Source of the DNA: Actinomycetaceae bacterium TAE3-ERU4
Lineage (GTDB): Bacteria; Actinomycetota; Actinomycetes; Actinomycetales; Actinomycetaceae
Assembly: GCA_019218365.1 (NCBI GenBank)
Contig: JAHUUJ010000003.1
Location: 62,001-126,000 of the forward strand
Reading direction: 5' to 3'
Length of the DNA: 64,000 bases
Position 1 is the first letter of the stretch. The number at the start of each line of letters is the position of its first letter. A program made the translations under genes and the position numbers. Shown one piece after another: positions 28,994-39,978 of the stretch. Under the pieces are notes generated by a model. That model ran no database searches and was not told where the DNA came from. It saw nothing but the letters and a program-made list of their open reading frames with translations.

Positions 28994-29994
28994 TGGGGTC
29001 AAGGAGGGCATTGCACTATCGTGATTCCGGTCAGGACGGAGCTATCGCACAAGGACCTCGCGTGTGCGCGCTCGGTGGGGGACATGGACTATATGCCACT
29101 TTGCGGGCTTTGCGGCATCTTACCAGTAGTCTCACAGCAATCGTTACGGTAGCCGATGATGGTGGATCTTCGGGAAGAATACGCTCCCAACTGGGAGTTT
29201 TACCTCCTGGAGATTTAAGGATGGCCCTAGCTGCGTTATGTGGTAATGACACCTGGGGGAGACTCTGGGGAGAGGTTTTGCAGCATCGTTTTTCGTGTGC
29301 CGGAGAATTGGATGGTCATGCTCTAGGCAATCTTTTACTCGCGGCACTTTGGGAGATTGAAGAAGATCCAGTTTACGGTCTTGAAGCTGCGGGAAAACTT
29401 CTTGGATGTCAGGGGCGGGTACTGCCGATGTCATCTCAACCACTTAATATTTCTGCGCGGATTAAACGTGATGGGCAGGTAAGAGAAGTCAGCGGTCAAA
29501 AGAATGTTGCGGTAAGTTATGGCGAGGTACTGGAGATAGCCTTAAACCCGGCGAACTTTACAGTTCCAGAACAGACTCTTTTGGCAATTAAGGAATCTGA
29601 CTTTCTTTTTATGGGGCCAGGAAGCTGGTACACCTCGGTTATTCCCCATTTGTTGAGTACCCAACTTAGGGAGGCAATTTCTAGCTCTTGCGCTCAGAAA
29701 GTAGTGGTTCTTAACCTGGTTCCAGAGCCGGGTGAAACCGCTGGAATGAGCGCTGCACGTTATTTACAGGTTTTATCCCAGTATGCTGATGGCATACACT
29801 TTGATCATGTATTGTGCGGTGATGAAGGGCTACGAGGCGAGAAAGAATTAGCTACTTTAGCGAGTCGCTTGGGCGCTAAACTACACGTAGGGCGCTTACA
29901 TGCTCCGCATCAGCCTGCTTTGCATGATTCCCATCTATTGGCTGCACAAATTAAAGATATTTTTAACGAATTGGAGACACAGACTTGTCACTGA
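28993..29994 (+). CDS. yvcK: YvcK/CofD-like UDP-sugar-binding protein
   Basis: A cytoplasmic protein of 333 residues linked to cell-wall metabolism; B. subtilis YvcK and mycobacterial CuvA bind UDP-GlcNAc. Hallmarks are [26 protein letters not shown] and HALGNLLL. The GTG start overlaps the rapZ stop by 1 nt. A long basic N-terminus of about 20 residues precedes the fold. Confidence 0.94.
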   Translation: MGSRRALHYRDSGQDGAIAQGPRVCALGGGHGLYATLRALRHLTSSLTAIVTVADDGGSSGRIRSQLGVLPPGDLRMALAALCGNDTWGRLWGEVLQHRFSCAGELDGHALGNLLLAALWEIEEDPVYGLEAAGKLLGCQGRVLPMSSQPLNISARIKRDGQVREVSGQKNVAVSYGEVLEIALNPANFTVPEQTLLAIKESDFLFMGPGSWYTSVIPHLLSTQLREAISSSCAQKVVVLNLVPEPGETAGMSAARYLQVLSQYADGIHFDHVLCGDEGLRGEKELATLASRLGAKLHVGRLHAPHQPALHDSHLLAAQIKDIFNELETQTCH

Positions 29995-30965
29995 CTACTG
30001 ACTTAAAGGCCGAAATTGTTACGGTTTTAGGGGAGAGTACCGAAGAGCGTCAAGCCGAAGTAGCTTCTTTGATTCGTTTCGCTGGGGGACTTCACCTGGT
30101 TGCGGGGCATCTAGTAATCGAAGCTGAATTAGACTCTCGTGCGGGTGCTGATCGCCTTCAGTCTGAGCTTAAGAAGCTTTATCGGACACAATCTGAGTTA
30201 GTGATTGTAACTGCCAGTGGAGTACGTAAATCTGAACGCTATGTAGTGAGGGTAGTCCATGGAGCTAGTTCCTTGGCACGTCTGACGGGTCTAGTTGACC
30301 CCAAAGGTCGCCCAGTTCGGGGTTTGCCACCACGGATAATTGCCGGCGCTAAAGCGACTGCGATTGCCGCTTGGCGAGGAGCGTTCTTGGCGCGTGGCTC
30401 GTTGATGGAGCCAGGTCGTTCTGCGGCTTTGGAAATTTCTTGTCCCGGTCCCGAAACAGCTTTGGCGATGGTCGGTACCGCGCGTCGAATGGGAGCTTTA
30501 GCCAAGTCTCGGGAAGTGCGTGGAATCGATAAGGTTTTGATCCGTGACGGGGAACATATTTCTCAGATTCTTTTGCAAATGGGATGCCCAAAAACTCGTG
30601 AAGCGTGGGAAGAACGGCGTAAAGAGCGTGAATTACGTGGAAGCGTTAACCGACTAGCTAATTTTGATGATGCTAATATCCGTCGATCTGCGAGAGCTGC
30701 GGTAGCTGCTGGAGCTCGGGTAGAGCGTGCTTTTGAGATTTTAGCCGAGGAAGTTCCCTCTCATTTACGAGAGGCTGGATTCTTGCGTTTGCGGTATAAA
30801 GAAGCCTCCCTGGAGGAACTGGGGCAACGGTCGAATCCTCCTTTGACAAAAGATGCGGTAGCTGGACGCATTCGACGTTTATTAGCCATGGCTGATAAAA
30901 AAGCTCACGACCTCGGTATTCCTGATACACAATCCGTACTAACCGCTGAAATGCTTGATGATTAG
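29985..30965 (+). CDS. whiA: Sporulation/division regulator WhiA
   Basis: A DNA-binding protein with an N-terminal LAGLIDADG-like domain and a C-terminal helix-turn-helix ([20 protein letters not shown]). In Streptomyces it partners WhiB to control sporulation; in non-sporulating actinobacteria it affects cell division. It has 326 residues. The start is a TTG overlapping yvcK by 10 nt, giving the family-typical [11 protein letters not shown]. No terminator is visible in the next 100 nt. Confidence 0.95.
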   Translation: MSLTTDLKAEIVTVLGESTEERQAEVASLIRFAGGLHLVAGHLVIEAELDSRAGADRLQSELKKLYRTQSELVIVTASGVRKSERYVVRVVHGASSLARLTGLVDPKGRPVRGLPPRIIAGAKATAIAAWRGAFLARGSLMEPGRSAALEISCPGPETALAMVGTARRMGALAKSREVRGIDKVLIRDGEHISQILLQMGCPKTREAWEERRKERELRGSVNRLANFDDANIRRSARAAVAAGARVERAFEILAEEVPSHLREAGFLRLRYKEASLEELGQRSNPPLTKDAVAGRIRRLLAMADKKAHDLGIPDTQSVLTAEMLDD

Positions 30966-31019
30966 GGCCGAATAGCCTATTTTTAGATAATTATTCGTCC
31001 AGCGAAACAAGTGCTATAG

Positions 31020-32156
<1,137 letters not shown>

Positions 32157-32181
32157 TCGTTAAATCGCGATGATAGTGTTT

Positions 32182-32219
32182 AACGCCCGCGCATATACTT
32201 CGGTTCTGCGCGGGCGTTT
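32182..32219 (+). terminator. Hairpin between gap and pgk
   Basis: AACGCCCGCGCA pairs with TGCGCGGGCGTT in a 12-bp perfect stem with a 13-nt loop. The following U run is short (TTTC), so partial termination or processing is likely; this would set gap expression above pgk. Confidence 0.65.
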
Positions 32220-32246
32220 CACCATGAATAGCATTAAGGAACTTTC

Positions 32247-33437
32247 GTGAAAAATATTGAATCTTTGGGTGACCTACGTGGAAAGCGCGTTTTGGTTCGT
32301 TCTGACTTCAACGTGCCACTAGATGGTGATCGTATTACTGATGACGGTCGTATTAAGGCCGCTCTCCCCACTTTGCAGCACTTGGTAAAAGCCGGTGCAA
32401 AAGTAGTTGTTATGGCTCACTTAGGGCGTCCGAAGGGACAGGTTAACCCTGAATACTCCCTTGCCCCGGTAGCAAAGCGTCTTGGTGAGCTGCTTGGCGC
32501 ACCTGTCAGCCTGGCTAAGGACACTGTAGGTGAAGATGCAAAACGTGTAGTGTCCGAACTGGAAGACGGACAGGTTGCTCTTCTAGAAAATATTCGTTTC
32601 GACCCACGTGAAACTTCCAAGGACGAAGCTGAACGTCAAGAATTGGCTTCTGAGCTAGCTGAGCTAGCTGATGTATACGTTTCAGATGGTTTCGGCGTGG
32701 TTCACCGTAAGCAGGCTTCGGTATATGACATTGCCAAGAAGCTCCCATCAGCCGCTGGGTACTTGGTTGAAAAAGAAATTAAGTCTCTTTCTCGTGTCAC
32801 TGAGAACCCAGAACGTCCCTACACTGTAGTTTTGGGTGGATCCAAGGTATCAGACAAGCTCGGCGTTATTGCTAACTTGCTGAGCAAGGCCGATCGTCTC
32901 TTAATCGGTGGGGGAATGGCTTATACCTTCCTCGCTGCTAAGGGATACACCGTTGGACAGTCTTTGCTGGAAGAAGACCAGATTGAGATTGTTAAGGGCT
33001 ACCTTGAAAAGGCTGCCGAAAATGGTGTAGAGCTAGTTCTTCCTATTGATATTTTGACCGCTGATCGTTTTGCTGCGGATGCAACCACTAAGGTTGTAGC
33101 TGCGGATGCTATTCCAGATGACTTGATGGGTCTGGACATCGGTCCTGCAACTCGCGAACTATTTGCGTCTAAGATTGCCACTTCAAAGACTGTTGCTTGG
33201 AATGGCCCGATGGGGGTATTCGAGTTTGACGCTTTTGCCGGTGGTACTCGCGCAGTTGCGAAGGCTCTTTCTGAAGGAGATGCCTTCTCCGTAGTTGGTG
33301 GAGGAGACTCCGCTGCTGCGGTTCGCCTACTTGGCTTTGATGAAAATACTTTCTCGCACATTTCTACCGGTGGTGGAGCTTCACTTGAACTTCTTGAGGG
33401 AAAGACCCTCCCCGGTATCGCAGTTTTGGAGGACTGA
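32247..33437 (+). CDS. pgk: Phosphoglycerate kinase
   Basis: It makes ATP from 1,3-bisphosphoglycerate. It has 396 residues. N-terminal [22 protein letters not shown] and [11 protein letters not shown] bind substrate; the C-terminal domain has [13 protein letters not shown] and [10 protein letters not shown]. The start is GTG after AAGGA. It is followed 2 nt later by tpiA. Confidence 0.98.
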   Translation: MKNIESLGDLRGKRVLVRSDFNVPLDGDRITDDGRIKAALPTLQHLVKAGAKVVVMAHLGRPKGQVNPEYSLAPVAKRLGELLGAPVSLAKDTVGEDAKRVVSELEDGQVALLENIRFDPRETSKDEAERQELASELAELADVYVSDGFGVVHRKQASVYDIAKKLPSAAGYLVEKEIKSLSRVTENPERPYTVVLGGSKVSDKLGVIANLLSKADRLLIGGGMAYTFLAAKGYTVGQSLLEEDQIEIVKGYLEKAAENGVELVLPIDILTADRFAADATTKVVAADAIPDDLMGLDIGPATRELFASKIATSKTVAWNGPMGVFEFDAFAGGTRAVAKALSEGDAFSVVGGGDSAAAVRLLGFDENTFSHISTGGGASLELLEGKTLPGIAVLED

Positions 33438-33439
33438 AA

Positions 33440-34216
33440 ATGACACGTACCCCACTTTTGGCTGGTAACTGGAAAATGAACCTCAACCACCTAGAGGCAA
33501 TTGCCCTGGTTGAAGGTCTCGCTGCTGAACTTCGTGATGTAGATTTCGACTACTCGAAGGCCGATGTTGTGGTTATTCCACCGTTTACTGACATCCGTTC
33601 TGTACAGACTGTTGTTGAATCTGAAGAACTAAAGATTGCTTATGGTGCTCAGGATGTTTCTGTGCACGAATCCGGTGCTTACACCGGTGAAGTTTCTGCT
33701 TCAATGCTTTCCCAGCTTGGAGTCAGCTACATTGTAGTTGGACACTCCGAGCGTCGTGAGTACCACAACGAATCTGATCAGCTCGTTGGAAAGAAAGCTC
33801 AGGTAGCTCTTGCTGCTGGGATGATTCCGATTATCTGCTGCGGTGAAGGACTCGATGTTCGTAAGGCCGGCAAGCAGGTTGAGCATGTTCTAGCCCAGAT
33901 TGATGGAGCTCTTGAAGGAATCTCAGCAGCTGATGTTGCTAAGTCTGTAATTGCCTATGAGCCTATTTGGGCTATCGGAACTGGAGAAGTGGCTACACCT
34001 GAAGACGCTCAGGAAGTTTGTGGAGCTATCCGTGAGCAGGTTGCAAAACTGTACGATCAGCAGACTGCTGAGGCTGTTCGTATCCTTTACGGTGGGTCTG
34101 TTAAGTCTAGCAACGTAGCAGAAATTATGGCTAAGCCTGATGTCGATGGTGCCCTAGTTGGTGGTGCTTCCTTGAAGGCTGATGAGTTTTCGAAGATTGC
34201 TAACTTCGAAGGCTGA
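33440..34216 (+). CDS. tpiA: Triosephosphate isomerase
   Basis: It interconverts dihydroxyacetone phosphate and glyceraldehyde 3-phosphate. It has 258 residues and a TIM-barrel fold. Catalytic regions are [10 protein letters not shown] (Lys), VGHSERR (His) and [10 protein letters not shown] (Glu). YGGSVK and [10 protein letters not shown] close the active site. It ends the glycolytic operon ahead of a strong terminator. Confidence 0.98.
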   Translation: MTRTPLLAGNWKMNLNHLEAIALVEGLAAELRDVDFDYSKADVVVIPPFTDIRSVQTVVESEELKIAYGAQDVSVHESGAYTGEVSASMLSQLGVSYIVVGHSERREYHNESDQLVGKKAQVALAAGMIPIICCGEGLDVRKAGKQVEHVLAQIDGALEGISAADVAKSVIAYEPIWAIGTGEVATPEDAQEVCGAIREQVAKLYDQQTAEAVRILYGGSVKSSNVAEIMAKPDVDGALVGGASLKADEFSKIANFEG

Positions 34217-34225
34217 ATTTAACAG

Positions 34226-34271
34226 TTAAAGGCTGGCACGGGGTTGCGCCGTGCCAGCCTTTAATTTTGTT
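34226..34271 (+). terminator. Intrinsic terminator of tpiA
   Basis: A 16-bp stem (TTAAAGGCTGGCACGG with its complement) and a 7-nt loop are followed by ATTTTGTTT. Confidence 0.92.
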
Positions 34272-34334
34272 TATTTTCGAGTTACCAACTATCCTAAAAG
34301 ATGAATGTTGTTCTAAATAGTTAAGGAACTAATT

Positions 34335-34583
34335 TTGCACGCTCTTATTTTGACAGTTCAGGTTCTCCTTTTAATCCTCTCCCTATTACTCATTTTGCTA
34401 GTTCTTATGCACAAGGGTAAGGGCGGAGGAATCTCCGATATGTTTGGTGGGGGAATGTCTGCCTCTGCCGCATCTTCAGGAGTGGCTGCACGAAATCTAA
34501 ATCGCATTACTATTGCTACTGCTGGAATTTGGGTTTCTTTAATTATCTTGTTGGCTTTGCTAATGAAATTTGGTGTGAATTGA
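34335..34583 (+). CDS. secG: Preprotein translocase subunit SecG
   Basis: A small subunit of the SecYEG channel. It has 82 residues with two transmembrane helices (near 5-25 and 58-78) separated by the conserved loop MHKGKGGGISDMFGGG. The start is TTG, 6 nt after AAGGA. Its place after tpiA is the usual one in actinobacteria. Confidence 0.94.
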   Translation: MHALILTVQVLLLILSLLLILLVLMHKGKGGGISDMFGGGMSASAASSGVAARNLNRITIATAGIWVSLIILLALLMKFGVN

Positions 34584-34584
34584 A

Positions 34585-34971
34585 ATGAGCGTTAATTCTC
34601 CTGGACCGATTCGAGGATCACGAGTCGGTTCTACGGCTGCTAGAGCTAGTTCTGATGTAGTTGATGCCCCAAGAATTACTATTGCGTATTTTTGTATTTC
34701 TGGGCATGTCACAAAACCAGTTTTCTCTAAAACAGTTGAGGGAGATATACCGCTGCAATGGACCTGTGGTGAATGTGGTTTACCAGCCGGATTAGATCCT
34801 GAAAATCCACCAGAGCCTCCGGTTAATGTTCCATTTAAGACACATCTAGATTATGTGCGTGAACGTCGTAGTGAGGAAGACGGACAAGCCCTTTTAGAAG
34901 AGGCATTGGGAAAACTTCGTAATCGTTTTCACTCTGACTCTTCTTCAACTGAAACTCATTATAGAAAATAG
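34585..34971 (+). CDS. rbpA: RNA polymerase-binding protein RbpA
   Basis: An actinobacterial transcription activator that binds sigma factor and the RNA polymerase beta subunit. It has 128 residues. The N-terminus contains IRGSRVGSTA. The core domain has the putative zinc ligands YFC, GH and CGECG, and the sigma-interacting C-terminal helix is THLDYVRERRSEED. One nt separates it from secG. Its presence is strong evidence for an actinobacterium. Confidence 0.94.
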   Translation: MSVNSPGPIRGSRVGSTAARASSDVVDAPRITIAYFCISGHVTKPVFSKTVEGDIPLQWTCGECGLPAGLDPENPPEPPVNVPFKTHLDYVRERRSEEDGQALLEEALGKLRNRFHSDSSSTETHYRK

Positions 34972-34976
34972 TTTCT

Positions 34977-35019
34977 ATATTATTGGGGGGAATCGCAATG
35001 CGATTCCCCCCAATAATAT
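34977..35019. terminator. Long palindromic bidirectional terminator, rbpA/tkt
   Basis: The arms ATATTATTGGGGGGAATCGC and GCGATTCCCCCCAATAATAT pair fully around a 3-nt loop. The genes are convergent. AT-rich outer arms supply U tracts on both strands. Confidence 0.92.
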
Positions 35020-37089
35020 TTATCGAGAAAGCAACTTATTCGCTTTGGCTACGATATTTTCGGCAGTAAGACCGAAGTGCTCGTAAATCTGTTTTGCGCT
35101 TCCAGGGATACCAAATGTAGATATTCCCAAAATAGCTTCCTCGTCAGCAACATAACGGAACCAAGGCTGAGGGCTGCCAGCTTCAATAGCGAGCCGTGGC
35201 GTACCGTCCGTTGGTAGGACACTGTTTCGGTATGATTCACTTTGTTCATTGAACCATTCCATGCAGGGCATAGAAACTACACGAGAGCCAATTCCTTCAG
35301 CGTACAAACGAGTTTGTGCTTCTAATGCCAGCTCTACTTCAGACCCTGTAGCAATAAGTATGATTTCGACTTTACCTAAATCTCGTAGAACATAAGCTCC
35401 CTTACTCAGCTCGGAGGCTGAAGCCAAGTTTTCTACCTGACGGTCAGGACAGGAAATATTTTGTCTTGTTAGGGCTAGAACAGCCGGTACCCGCTTTTCT
35501 ATTAATGTTTTCCAAGCCTGGGCAGTTTCGTTCGCATCAGCCGGACGTACCACAGCTAGATTAGGAATTGCACGTAATGAAGCAAGGTGTTCAATAGGCT
35601 GGTGAGTGGGGCCATCTTCTCCTACACCGATTGAGTCATGTGTAAAAACATAGGTGACAGGTAGTTTCATCAAAGCTGCGAGACGAATGGCTCCACGCAT
35701 ATAGTCGGAAAAAACCATGAACGTTCCACCGTATGGAAGGAACAAATCACTGAGTGCTATTCCATTCATGAGTGCACCCATCCCATGCTCACGGACTCCA
35801 AAATGAAGGTTACGTCCCTTGGTACTTCCTTGGAATTCTTTCGAAGAAAGTTCAGCTGGGAAGAATGAAGACTCCGACTTCATCAGGGTATTATTCGACC
35901 CGGCTAGGTCGGCAGAACCGCCCCATAGCTCTGGTAAAACTTTAGACAGGGCATTAATCACTTGACCTGAAGCTGCACGAGTAGCAATGGAATCAGTTCC
36001 AAAGTGGGGGATAACATCTTCCCACCCGCTAGGTAATTCTTTAGCGAGTAGACGTTTTAGTAGCGCTACCGATTCAGGATTATTTTTTTCCCAAATGGCA
36101 TATTCTTTATCCCAAGCAGACTTAATGGAGTGACTACGCTTAGCACTAGCTCGTCGAATATTTTCAACCAATTCGCGATCTTCATAGAACATCACCTGCG
36201 GGTCTAAACCAAGAGCTTCTTTCAGGCCAGCTAGCTCTTCGCTTCCGAGCTTTGCTCCGTGTATACCACCTGTATTTTGTTTGTTTGGACTGGGCCAGCC
36301 GATGATTGTACGAACCCGAATCAAAGAAGGCTTATCGGTAACCTGTTTGGCTTTTTCGATTGCTTCATTTAAGGCAAACATATCTTCGTGATAACCGTTT
36401 TTGTCAGCGGTAAAGTCAACGAACTGAGTGTGCCATCCGTAAGCGCGGAAACGTGCTTCTACGTCTTCAGTAAAGGTGATAGAAGTATTACCTTCAATTG
36501 AAATTTGATTATCGTCGTAAATCGCGATTAAGTTTCCAAGTTTTTGAGTACCCGCGAGAGAACAGGCTTCGTGGGTCATGCCTTCTTGCATGTCCCCATC
36601 TCCCATAAGGGCGTAAACATTGTAGTCAAATACCGAAGAATCAGTAGTGGGGTTATCAGGGTCAAGAAGCGCTCGAGTGCGGCGGGCTGACATTGCCATA
36701 CCAACAGCGGAGGAGATTCCAGAGCCCAGGGGACCGGTGGTAATTTCTACATAATCTGTATGGAATACTTCCGGGTGCCCGGGAGTCTTGGAACCAAGGT
36801 GACGAAATTGCTTTATATCTTCAAGCTCCAGTCCCAGCCCGTGTAGGTAAAGTTGTGAATACTGAATCATCGAAGCATGTCCGATAGACAATACGAATCT
36901 GTCGCGACCTACCCAACGGGGGTTATCAACGTCATACCGTAGATGATCTCGGTATAAGAGATAGGCAACAGGCGCCAAGGAAATTGGTGTACCTGGGTGA
37001 CCGTTTCCAGCGTTCTCAACTGCATCAGCGGCTTGAGCCTTAAGCATATCGACTGCGCGTTTGTCTTGTTCGCTCCAGTCAAATCCCAT
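35020..37089 (-). CDS. tkt: Transketolase
   Basis: A thiamine-diphosphate enzyme of the pentose phosphate pathway. It has 689 residues. The N-terminal domain has GNGHPGTPISLAP and the ThDP motif GDGDMQEGMTHEA...DDNQISIEG; the middle domain has VFTHDSIGVGEDGPTHQP. The start has an excellent AAGGAGG site. Transaldolase and zwf, often linked to it, are not adjacent here. Confidence 0.97.
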   Translation of the reverse strand: MGFDWSEQDKRAVDMLKAQAADAVENAGNGHPGTPISLAPVAYLLYRDHLRYDVDNPRWVGRDRFVLSIGHASMIQYSQLYLHGLGLELEDIKQFRHLGSKTPGHPEVFHTDYVEITTGPLGSGISSAVGMAMSARRTRALLDPDNPTTDSSVFDYNVYALMGDGDMQEGMTHEACSLAGTQKLGNLIAIYDDNQISIEGNTSITFTEDVEARFRAYGWHTQFVDFTADKNGYHEDMFALNEAIEKAKQVTDKPSLIRVRTIIGWPSPNKQNTGGIHGAKLGSEELAGLKEALGLDPQVMFYEDRELVENIRRASAKRSHSIKSAWDKEYAIWEKNNPESVALLKRLLAKELPSGWEDVIPHFGTDSIATRAASGQVINALSKVLPELWGGSADLAGSNNTLMKSESSFFPAELSSKEFQGSTKGRNLHFGVREHGMGALMNGIALSDLFLPYGGTFMVFSDYMRGAIRLAALMKLPVTYVFTHDSIGVGEDGPTHQPIEHLASLRAIPNLAVVRPADANETAQAWKTLIEKRVPAVLALTRQNISCPDRQVENLASASELSKGAYVLRDLGKVEIILIATGSEVELALEAQTRLYAEGIGSRVVSMPCMEWFNEQSESYRNSVLPTDGTPRLAIEAGSPQPWFRYVADEEAILGISTFGIPGSAKQIYEHFGLTAENIVAKANKLLSR

Positions 37090-37176
37090 GGATTCCTCCT
37101 TATATAAGAACTACCGCTTTATTGTATCGTAAGCCACGCTAGGTCTCTCGAATGCCCTGTTATAAATTGTTAGGGT

Positions 37177-37182
37177 TATCAT
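37177..37182 (+). promoter_or_regulatory. -10 hexamer TATCAT for leaderless xerD
   Basis: The hexamer ends 7 nt before the ATG at 37189, and no ribosome binding site lies between. Confidence 0.5.
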
Positions 37183-37188
37183 TACAAT

Positions 37189-38106
37189 ATGAGTTTGGAA
37201 TCTGCTCTTGAGCTTTATTTGGCGCACTTGAGGGCTGAGCGCGGGGTGTCGAAGAACACTGAATTGGCATATCGGAGGGACTTATCAAAGTACCTTGATT
37301 TCTTGGAAAAAAGGAATCTTCATAGATTCAGCGAGGTATCTAATCAAGATATTTCTGATTTTCTAACTAGCTTGGCGAGCGCACCTGTAAAAATGGCTCC
37401 TACATCACGAGCGAGGATGCTCTCTTCTATCCGTGGCTGGCATCGTTTTGCTCTTAAGGAGAACCTGGTAGATAGTGATGTATCCGCAGACCTCAAGCCC
37501 CCTAAACAGCCAATTCGGTTACCTAAGGCTCTTTCCCAACAGCAAGTACAAATTCTGCTGGAATCAACTTCTGATTCAACACCGCAGTCGTATCGAGATA
37601 GAGCTTTTCTAGAGCTGGCTTACGCTTCAGGTGCGCGCGTGAGCGAATTGGTTGAACTTAGTGTTGATGACATCGAAACAGATAAAGAGCTCTGTTTTAT
37701 AACGGTTATGGGGAAAGGGGCAAAACAGCGCTTAATTCCTATTGGATCGTATGCACTACAAGCTTTGGAACGATATCTGGTACAAGGACGCCCCGCACTT
37801 GCTGTACGGGGCGTAGGGAGTAGCAAACTATTCCTGAATCTTAGAGGAAATCCTCTATCGCGACAGAGCGCTTGGGGAATTATTAAAGACGCTGGGAAAC
37901 GGGCAAAATTGGAAGTTCCTTTGTCTCCGCACACCTTGCGTCATTCATTTGCCACACATTTGCTTGAGGGAGGGGCGGATGTTCGAGTAGTTGGGGAACT
38001 ACTCGGACATGCTTCCGTCACAACGACACAAATCTATACCAAGTTGGCTGCTAACACGCTGCGCGAAATGTATATCGAAGCACATCCGCGGGCGCTGAAA
38101 GCCTAG
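37189..38106 (+). CDS. xerD: Site-specific tyrosine recombinase XerD
   Basis: It resolves chromosome dimers at dif together with XerC. It has 305 residues. The N-terminal SAM-like domain (LAHLRAERGVSKNTELAYRRDL) is followed by the catalytic domain with Arg in ASGARVSEL, Lys in GKGAKQR, HTLRH, LGHAS and the nucleophile in TQIYTKL. XerC versus XerD is decided by overall resemblance and is less certain than the family. The stop overlaps that of the convergent helicase. Confidence 0.93.
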   Translation: MSLESALELYLAHLRAERGVSKNTELAYRRDLSKYLDFLEKRNLHRFSEVSNQDISDFLTSLASAPVKMAPTSRARMLSSIRGWHRFALKENLVDSDVSADLKPPKQPIRLPKALSQQQVQILLESTSDSTPQSYRDRAFLELAYASGARVSELVELSVDDIETDKELCFITVMGKGAKQRLIPIGSYALQALERYLVQGRPALAVRGVGSSKLFLNLRGNPLSRQSAWGIIKDAGKRAKLEVPLSPHTLRHSFATHLLEGGADVRVVGELLGHASVTTTQIYTKLAANTLREMYIEAHPRALKA

Positions 38107-39917
38107 AATCGCTGATCGCGTTTCTTGAATTTTCCACCGGTTTTTCCGCGCTTTGCTTTAGGGGCAAAAGGACGTGAAGAACGAGAGGAACGAGGAGCAC
38201 TACTGCCCTTACCCTGTGGGGCGCCGGTGTCTTCTGAAATTCGCAATTTTCGACCAGATACCGTAGCGTGTGAAATTCTCGAATGTGAATCTGGGTTAAT
38301 TTCTCCAGAAATTTCTACAAGTGAGAAACTTGGGTAGATGTCGATGCGGCCGAGGTCGCGTCCATCAATTCCACCCTCGTTGGTAATTGCCCCCACAATA
38401 GCTCCGGGTTTTACTCCATCCTTGTGACCGACTTCTACACGATAGCGTCGCATTTGTCCGGTTGCACCGCTGTAGGTACGAGGTTCGCGTCGTCCAGAAC
38501 GAGCGGCTTTTCGAGGTTCATCACGGCCGGGCTCAAAAGTAGCAGCAACGAAGTTTCCATCGTCATCTACTAATTCTTCACGGCGGATTCGACCTTTACC
38601 GCGAGTATCAGCGACCATTTGAGGTCCCTCATCCCCAACGGATTTAGCGAGAAGCGCAGCGGCCACATCATAAATATCTAAATCGGGGCTTGAAGTTAAT
38701 TCATGGAGTAAATCGAAGTACAATTCTAGACGTCCGGCGTCAATCCGCTCACCTAGAGTTTCAATCATTTTACGGGCACGGAACTCACTTACTTCACGAG
38801 GAGTGGGGATAGCTACTTCCTCAAGGCGAGTACCGGTCAATTTCTCGATTCGACGTTTACGAGAAGACTCTCTCGGGGTGAAGAAGGTTAATGCGGTTCC
38901 GGTGCGACCGGCGCGGCCGGTACGACCGATACGGTGTACATAGGCTTCGTCTTCACGGGGAACATCGAAGTTAACTACTAGACCAATACGTTCTACGTCG
39001 AGGCCGCGAGCAGCAACGTCTGTAGCTACTAGTACGTCCAAAGAGCCATCTCGTAGACGGCTGACGATACGTTCACGGTCACGCTGCGCCACGTCACCCG
39101 AGATACCTGCGGTTTTGAAACCACGGGCTGTTAAATCAATACTTACGTCTTCAGCGTCCTGGCGGGTACGCACGAAAATAATTGCCGCCTCGGCATCACG
39201 AGTTGCTAGTACGCGTGAAAGAGCGCCAATTTTGTGTTTAAACGGTACTACGGCAAAAGTCTGACGGACGGTTGAAACCGTTGAAGCTTGACGGGAGACG
39301 GTTACATTTACCGGGTTGTTTAGGTGAGCCTTTGCCACTTTTTCAATAGCAGGGGGCATAGTTGCCGAGAAAAGAGCCGTTACCCGGTCTTCAGGAACAG
39401 AAGAAGCAATTTTTTCAACATCTTCGGCAAAACCCATCCGAAGCATTTCGTCAGCTTCGTCTAAAACGAGCATTTTTAGCTCTGAAAGGTCAAGAGCACC
39501 GCGATCGATAAGATCAATTACTCGTCCGGGCGTGCCAACTACAACCTGAATACCGCGGCGTAATGCTCCAAGCTGAGGACCGTAGGGAGAGCCTCCATAC
39601 ACGGGGAGGATATCTACGCCATTGGTACGTTTAGCAAATTGATCAATCGAATCTGCTGTCTGCATTGCCAATTCACGAGTGGGGGCAAGGACGAGTGCTT
39701 GCACGGGCCCCCCAGCTTTGGTAGCAGCGATTAGAGGTAGTCCAAAGGCAGCGGTCTTACCAGTACCTGTTTGCGCGACACCTACAATGTCGCGGCCTTC
39801 CATCAGATAAGGAATAGCCTGTTCCTGGATGGGGGTGGGGGAAGTAAATCCCATTTCGCGCACGGCGCTAAGAATTTCCTCGGGCAGACCGAGATCGTCA
39901 AATTTTTTTTCAGTCAA
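38103..39917 (-). CDS. DEAD-box RNA helicase (DeaD/CsdA type)
   Basis: An ATP-dependent RNA helicase of about 605 residues, probably acting in ribosome assembly or RNA decay. Motifs: Q-motif TSPTPIQEQAIP, AQTGTGKT, VLDEADEML, SATMPP, VATDVAARGLD and HRIGRTGRAGRTG. A DbpA-type RNA-binding domain (RYRVEVGHKDGVKPGAIVGA) and a basic Gly/Arg/Lys tail follow. The start is uncertain: TTG 39917 gives LTEKKFDDLGL, the family-typical beginning; an upstream TTG at 39956 is also in frame. Confidence 0.93.
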   Translation of the reverse strand: MTEKKFDDLGLPEEILSAVREMGFTSPTPIQEQAIPYLMEGRDIVGVAQTGTGKTAAFGLPLIAATKAGGPVQALVLAPTRELAMQTADSIDQFAKRTNGVDILPVYGGSPYGPQLGALRRGIQVVVGTPGRVIDLIDRGALDLSELKMLVLDEADEMLRMGFAEDVEKIASSVPEDRVTALFSATMPPAIEKVAKAHLNNPVNVTVSRQASTVSTVRQTFAVVPFKHKIGALSRVLATRDAEAAIIFVRTRQDAEDVSIDLTARGFKTAGISGDVAQRDRERIVSRLRDGSLDVLVATDVAARGLDVERIGLVVNFDVPREDEAYVHRIGRTGRAGRTGTALTFFTPRESSRKRRIEKLTGTRLEEVAIPTPREVSEFRARKMIETLGERIDAGRLELYFDLLHELTSSPDLDIYDVAAALLAKSVGDEGPQMVADTRGKGRIRREELVDDDGNFVAATFEPGRDEPRKAARSGRREPRTYSGATGQMRRYRVEVGHKDGVKPGAIVGAITNEGGIDGRDLGRIDIYPSFSLVEISGEINPDSHSRISHATVSGRKLRISEDTGAPQGKGSSAPRSSRSSRPFAPKAKRGKTGGKFKKRDQRF

Positions 39918-39978
39918 GTGTTTTACCGATCGTATATAAAGTAGAACTGCGCACAATGCGCTCTATCTATCCTACCAT